The translations under genes and the position numbers were made by a program. A DNA stretch of 64,000 nucleotides, taken from positions 1,116,001 to 1,180,000 of the forward strand of contig NZ_CP048021.1 of assembly GCF_010092505.1 (NCBI RefSeq), written 5' to 3'. This stretch comes from Virgibacillus sp. MSP4-1 (GTDB taxonomy: Bacteria; Bacillota; Bacilli; Bacillales; Alkalibacillaceae). Below are positions 62,371 through 64,000 of the stretch, piece by piece. The first letter of the stretch is position 1. Each line of letters opens with the position of its first letter. Under the pieces are notes generated by a model. It was not told the origin of the DNA. It did no database searches and saw nothing but the letters and a program-made list of their open reading frames with translations.

Positions 62371-63144
62371 CTAGAATCCGTAAATGGTCATCCCGCCATC
62401 GACAAACAAGGTCTGTCCGGTCATGTAGTCACTGGCTTCGGAGGCTAAAAAGACAGCTGTACCTGCGATTTCTTTTAGCTTCCCGATTCGTTTTAACGGT
62501 GTACGGTCCAGTATATCCTGGACATACTCTTCATCTTTCAGCAGCTTTTCTGTTAATGCAGTTGGAAAATACCATGGTCCAATGGCATTGACACGGATGC
62601 CATACTTCCCCCATTCAATTGCTAAAGTCTTGCTCATTTGAATTAATGCCGCTTTTGTCATAGCATAAACAACCCCGGTTCTAAGCGCTACATGCCCCCC
62701 AACCGATGACATGTTTATAATCTTTCCGTACCCTTGTCCCTTCATTTTTTTCGCAGCATATTGGGCTAAGAAGAATGCGCTTTTCATGTTTGTCTGGACA
62801 ATCTGCTCCCATTCCTCTTCTGATACCTCCTCAGCTTCTGACCGAATATTCATCCCGGCATTGTTCACCCAGATATCAATCGGCTGATCCTTCATTATAG
62901 TTTCAACCTTGTCTATGATTTGCTGGTAGTCCTGAACATCACCTGCGATTGTTTGTACTTTAAGATTTTGCGCTTTTAGCTCGTCATCCATGCGGTCTAA
63001 ATCTTCTTGTGTGCGGGAAATCAGAACCACATGAGCTCCTGCTTCCGCATAGGCCGTTGATATTGCTTTACCAATCCCTTTTGTTGCCCCTGTAATAACT
63101 GCTGTCTTACCATTTAGATTAAATGACGGTAAATACTTATCCAT
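62371..63144 (-). CDS. SDR-family oxidoreductase
   Basis: A 257-residue short-chain dehydrogenase. The NAD(P) motif is TGATKGIGKA near residue 19, with VNNAGMN; the catalytic Tyr and Lys are in VYAMTKAAL, and the Ser in IINMSSVGGH. It ends with VDGGMTIYGF. Sequence style fits gluconate 5-dehydrogenase-like or 3-oxoacyl reductase groups, so the substrate is open. Position upstream of the PKS gene suggests a possible reductive step in the same pathway. Confidence 0.85.
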   Translation of the reverse strand: MDKYLPSFNLNGKTAVITGATKGIGKAISTAYAEAGAHVVLISRTQEDLDRMDDELKAQNLKVQTIAGDVQDYQQIIDKVETIMKDQPIDIWVNNAGMNIRSEAEEVSEEEWEQIVQTNMKSAFFLAQYAAKKMKGQGYGKIINMSSVGGHVALRTGVVYAMTKAALIQMSKTLAIEWGKYGIRVNAIGPWYFPTALTEKLLKDEEYVQDILDRTPLKRIGKLKEIAGTAVFLASEASDYMTGQTLFVDGGMTIYGF

Positions 63145-63324
63145 AATCTTACCCCCTCTTCGTATGATTCTTCTATTATATCATTCCAAATCAAAGGGTT
63201 TTCTCCACTCATTGTATCTTCAGGATTGTTTTTCCAAATTTTGAACAAAATACGTCGGCAAATTGAACGTTTTGTGAATCGTTTCCAAATCATCTATTCA
63301 AACTCTAAACTTATTTGTACGATT

Positions 63325-63362
63325 AAATTGTAACGATTCTAATAAATTGTAACGATTTTAAT
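63325..63362. repeat. Tandem 19-bp direct repeat upstream of the oxidase genes
   Basis: AAATTGTAACGATTCTAAT is repeated head-to-tail with one change (C to T). A third partial copy, TTTGTACGATT, lies just upstream. The array ends about 20 bp before the first ATG of the oxidase operon and could be an operator for a repeat-binding regulator or a leader element. Confidence 0.65.
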
Positions 63363-63382
63363 GAAAGGGGGATGGTTTAACA

Positions 63383-63550
63383 ATGAGCCAGCAAACATCT
63401 GTTAAACAAAGCTCTGCTCATGAAGTTGATGAAACCAAAGAAACTCATGAAGAACCCAATTTAAAGGGAACTTTTGCCTCCGTCATGATTCTCGGAGCAT
63501 TTATTATTGTTTCATGGATTGGAGTATTCGCATTGTATTTGTACCGTTAA
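63383..63550 (+). CDS. Cytochrome c oxidase subunit IIa (ba3-type)
   Basis: A 55-residue protein with a charged N-terminal half (SSAHEVDETKETHEEPN) and one membrane helix (ASVMILGAFIIVSWIGVFAL) near its C-terminus, ending YLYR. It matches the small subunit IIa of ba3-type oxidases. AAAGGGGG precedes the ATG. It is followed at 28 bp by subunit II, so they form one operon. Confidence 0.8.
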   Translation: MSQQTSVKQSSAHEVDETKETHEEPNLKGTFASVMILGAFIIVSWIGVFALYLYR

Positions 63551-63578
63551 CAACTGAATAGGTTAGGGGGATTAAGCT

Positions 63579-64000
63579 ATGCATTTGCATAAGTATGAAA
63601 AAATCTGGCTTACATTTGGGATTGGATCGTTACTCGTGTTCCTGATTGTTTTGGGGGTAGGTGCTTTTTATCAGGGAACACAGCCGCCAAGCTGTCTGGT
63701 TACAATTGATCCACAAAATGTTGAAGCCCACGAATCCTTTAAAGAAGAAAATTTAGGGGTTCGTCAGGTTGGAGAAAATGAATATGTAGTTAACGTTTTA
63801 GCTAGTGCATTTAACTACAACTTAGGAAAAGATGAAGAAGGAAATCCGGTTCGAACGATTCGTCTTCCTAAAGGAGCCGATGTAACCTTCCAGGCGACAA
63901 CAACGGATGTCGTACACGGTTTTCAAATCGCCGGTACAAACGTCAATATGATGTTAGAACCAGGCTATATCAGTGATTATGAAACCACTCTGGATAACTC
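63579..64000 (+). CDS. coxB: Cytochrome c oxidase subunit II, ba3-type (partial, 3' end outside)
   Basis: The first 140 codons of a subunit II run off the window. One N-terminal membrane helix (IWLTFGIGSLLVFLIVLGVG) anchors a cupredoxin-like domain with VVNVLASAFNYNLGKDE and VTFQATTTDVVHGFQIAGT; the His of VVHGF is the first copper-site ligand. The rest of the CuA site is beyond the end. GGGGG precedes the ATG by a normal distance. Subunit I should follow. Confidence 0.88.
   Translation, partial: MHLHKYEKIWLTFGIGSLLVFLIVLGVGAFYQGTQPPSCLVTIDPQNVEAHESFKEENLGVRQVGENEYVVNVLASAFNYNLGKDEEGNPVRTIRLPKGADVTFQATTTDVVHGFQIAGTNVNMMLEPGYISDYETTLDN

Noticed and set aside
1-64000. CRISPR arrays, tRNA, rRNA or intact insertion sequences
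   Set aside because: No regularly spaced repeats, cloverleaf or rRNA segments, and no transposase reading frame were seen.

Overview
The window comes from a low-GC, Gram-positive endospore-former of the Bacillaceae, probably of the Halobacillus/Virgibacillus/Oceanobacillus type. The evidence is strong AGGAGG-type ribosome sites with frequent TTG/GTG starts, a Bacillus-type Fnr with a C-terminal cysteine cluster, orphan sporulation-type histidine kinases, a fused double dynamin (DynA), YozE, YkzF/DUF2584 and YqfQ families, a BcsA/YpbQ polyketide pair and SOS boxes of the Bacillus GAAC-N4-GTTC form. The genus is an inference. No rRNA, tRNA, CRISPR array, intact transposon or prophage was seen; this is mostly core-type chromosome.

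Layout. 1-6.1 kb: a VWA-domain protein, small proteins, UV endonuclease UvsE, and a three-gene unit (class III aminotransferase, RpiR regulator, Cys-rich mini-protein) with a palindromic operator-like site in its promoter. 6.1-17.7 kb: a nitrate respiration island. modA and mobA are divergent from fnr, and a long minus-strand unit runs narG-narH-narJ-narI-TPR gene-moaA behind a perfect Fnr box. 17.8-25.3 kb: a complete Gram-positive Tad/Flp pilus operon (flp, prepilin peptidase, tadE, tadG-like, cpaB, cpaE, cpaF/tadA, tadB, tadC) with a terminator just after the pilin and a structured leader before it; a DUF192 gene is divergent. 26-33 kb: two membrane histidine kinases, an ABC-F protein and DEAD-box helicase CshA. 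33-47 kb: DynA, P1 peptidase, 7Fe-type ferredoxin, LysM-M14 endopeptidase, SfsA, MsrAB, Ung, tRNA hydroxylase TrhO and small genes. 47-56 kb: SbcCD, a divergent SOS-controlled pair (mini-WYL and YolD-like), YozE, TatC and two TatA, DHFR and thymidylate synthase. 56-64 kb: NlpC/P60 hydrolase, HD hydrolase, DUF72, cold-shock protein, lytic transglycosylase, a queuosine-precursor transporter behind a preQ1-I riboswitch, an SDR/type III PKS/methyltransferase unit, and the start of a ba3-type oxidase operon.

How the parts work together. Fnr is expected to sense low oxygen through its Fe-S cluster and switch on narGHJI; MoaA, MobA and ModA supply molybdenum cofactor to NarG. The Tat components would serve folded-protein export. 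DHFR and ThyA form the thymidylate cycle. BcsA and the YpbQ-type methyltransferase make and methylate alkylpyrones.

Most notable loci: the divergent palindrome with two SOS boxes (51.7 kb), the TPR gene inside the nitrate reductase operon, the RpiR/aminotransferase operator, the preQ1 riboswitch, the attenuator-like leader of the cold-shock gene, and the flp leader. No single locus proves a wholly new system.
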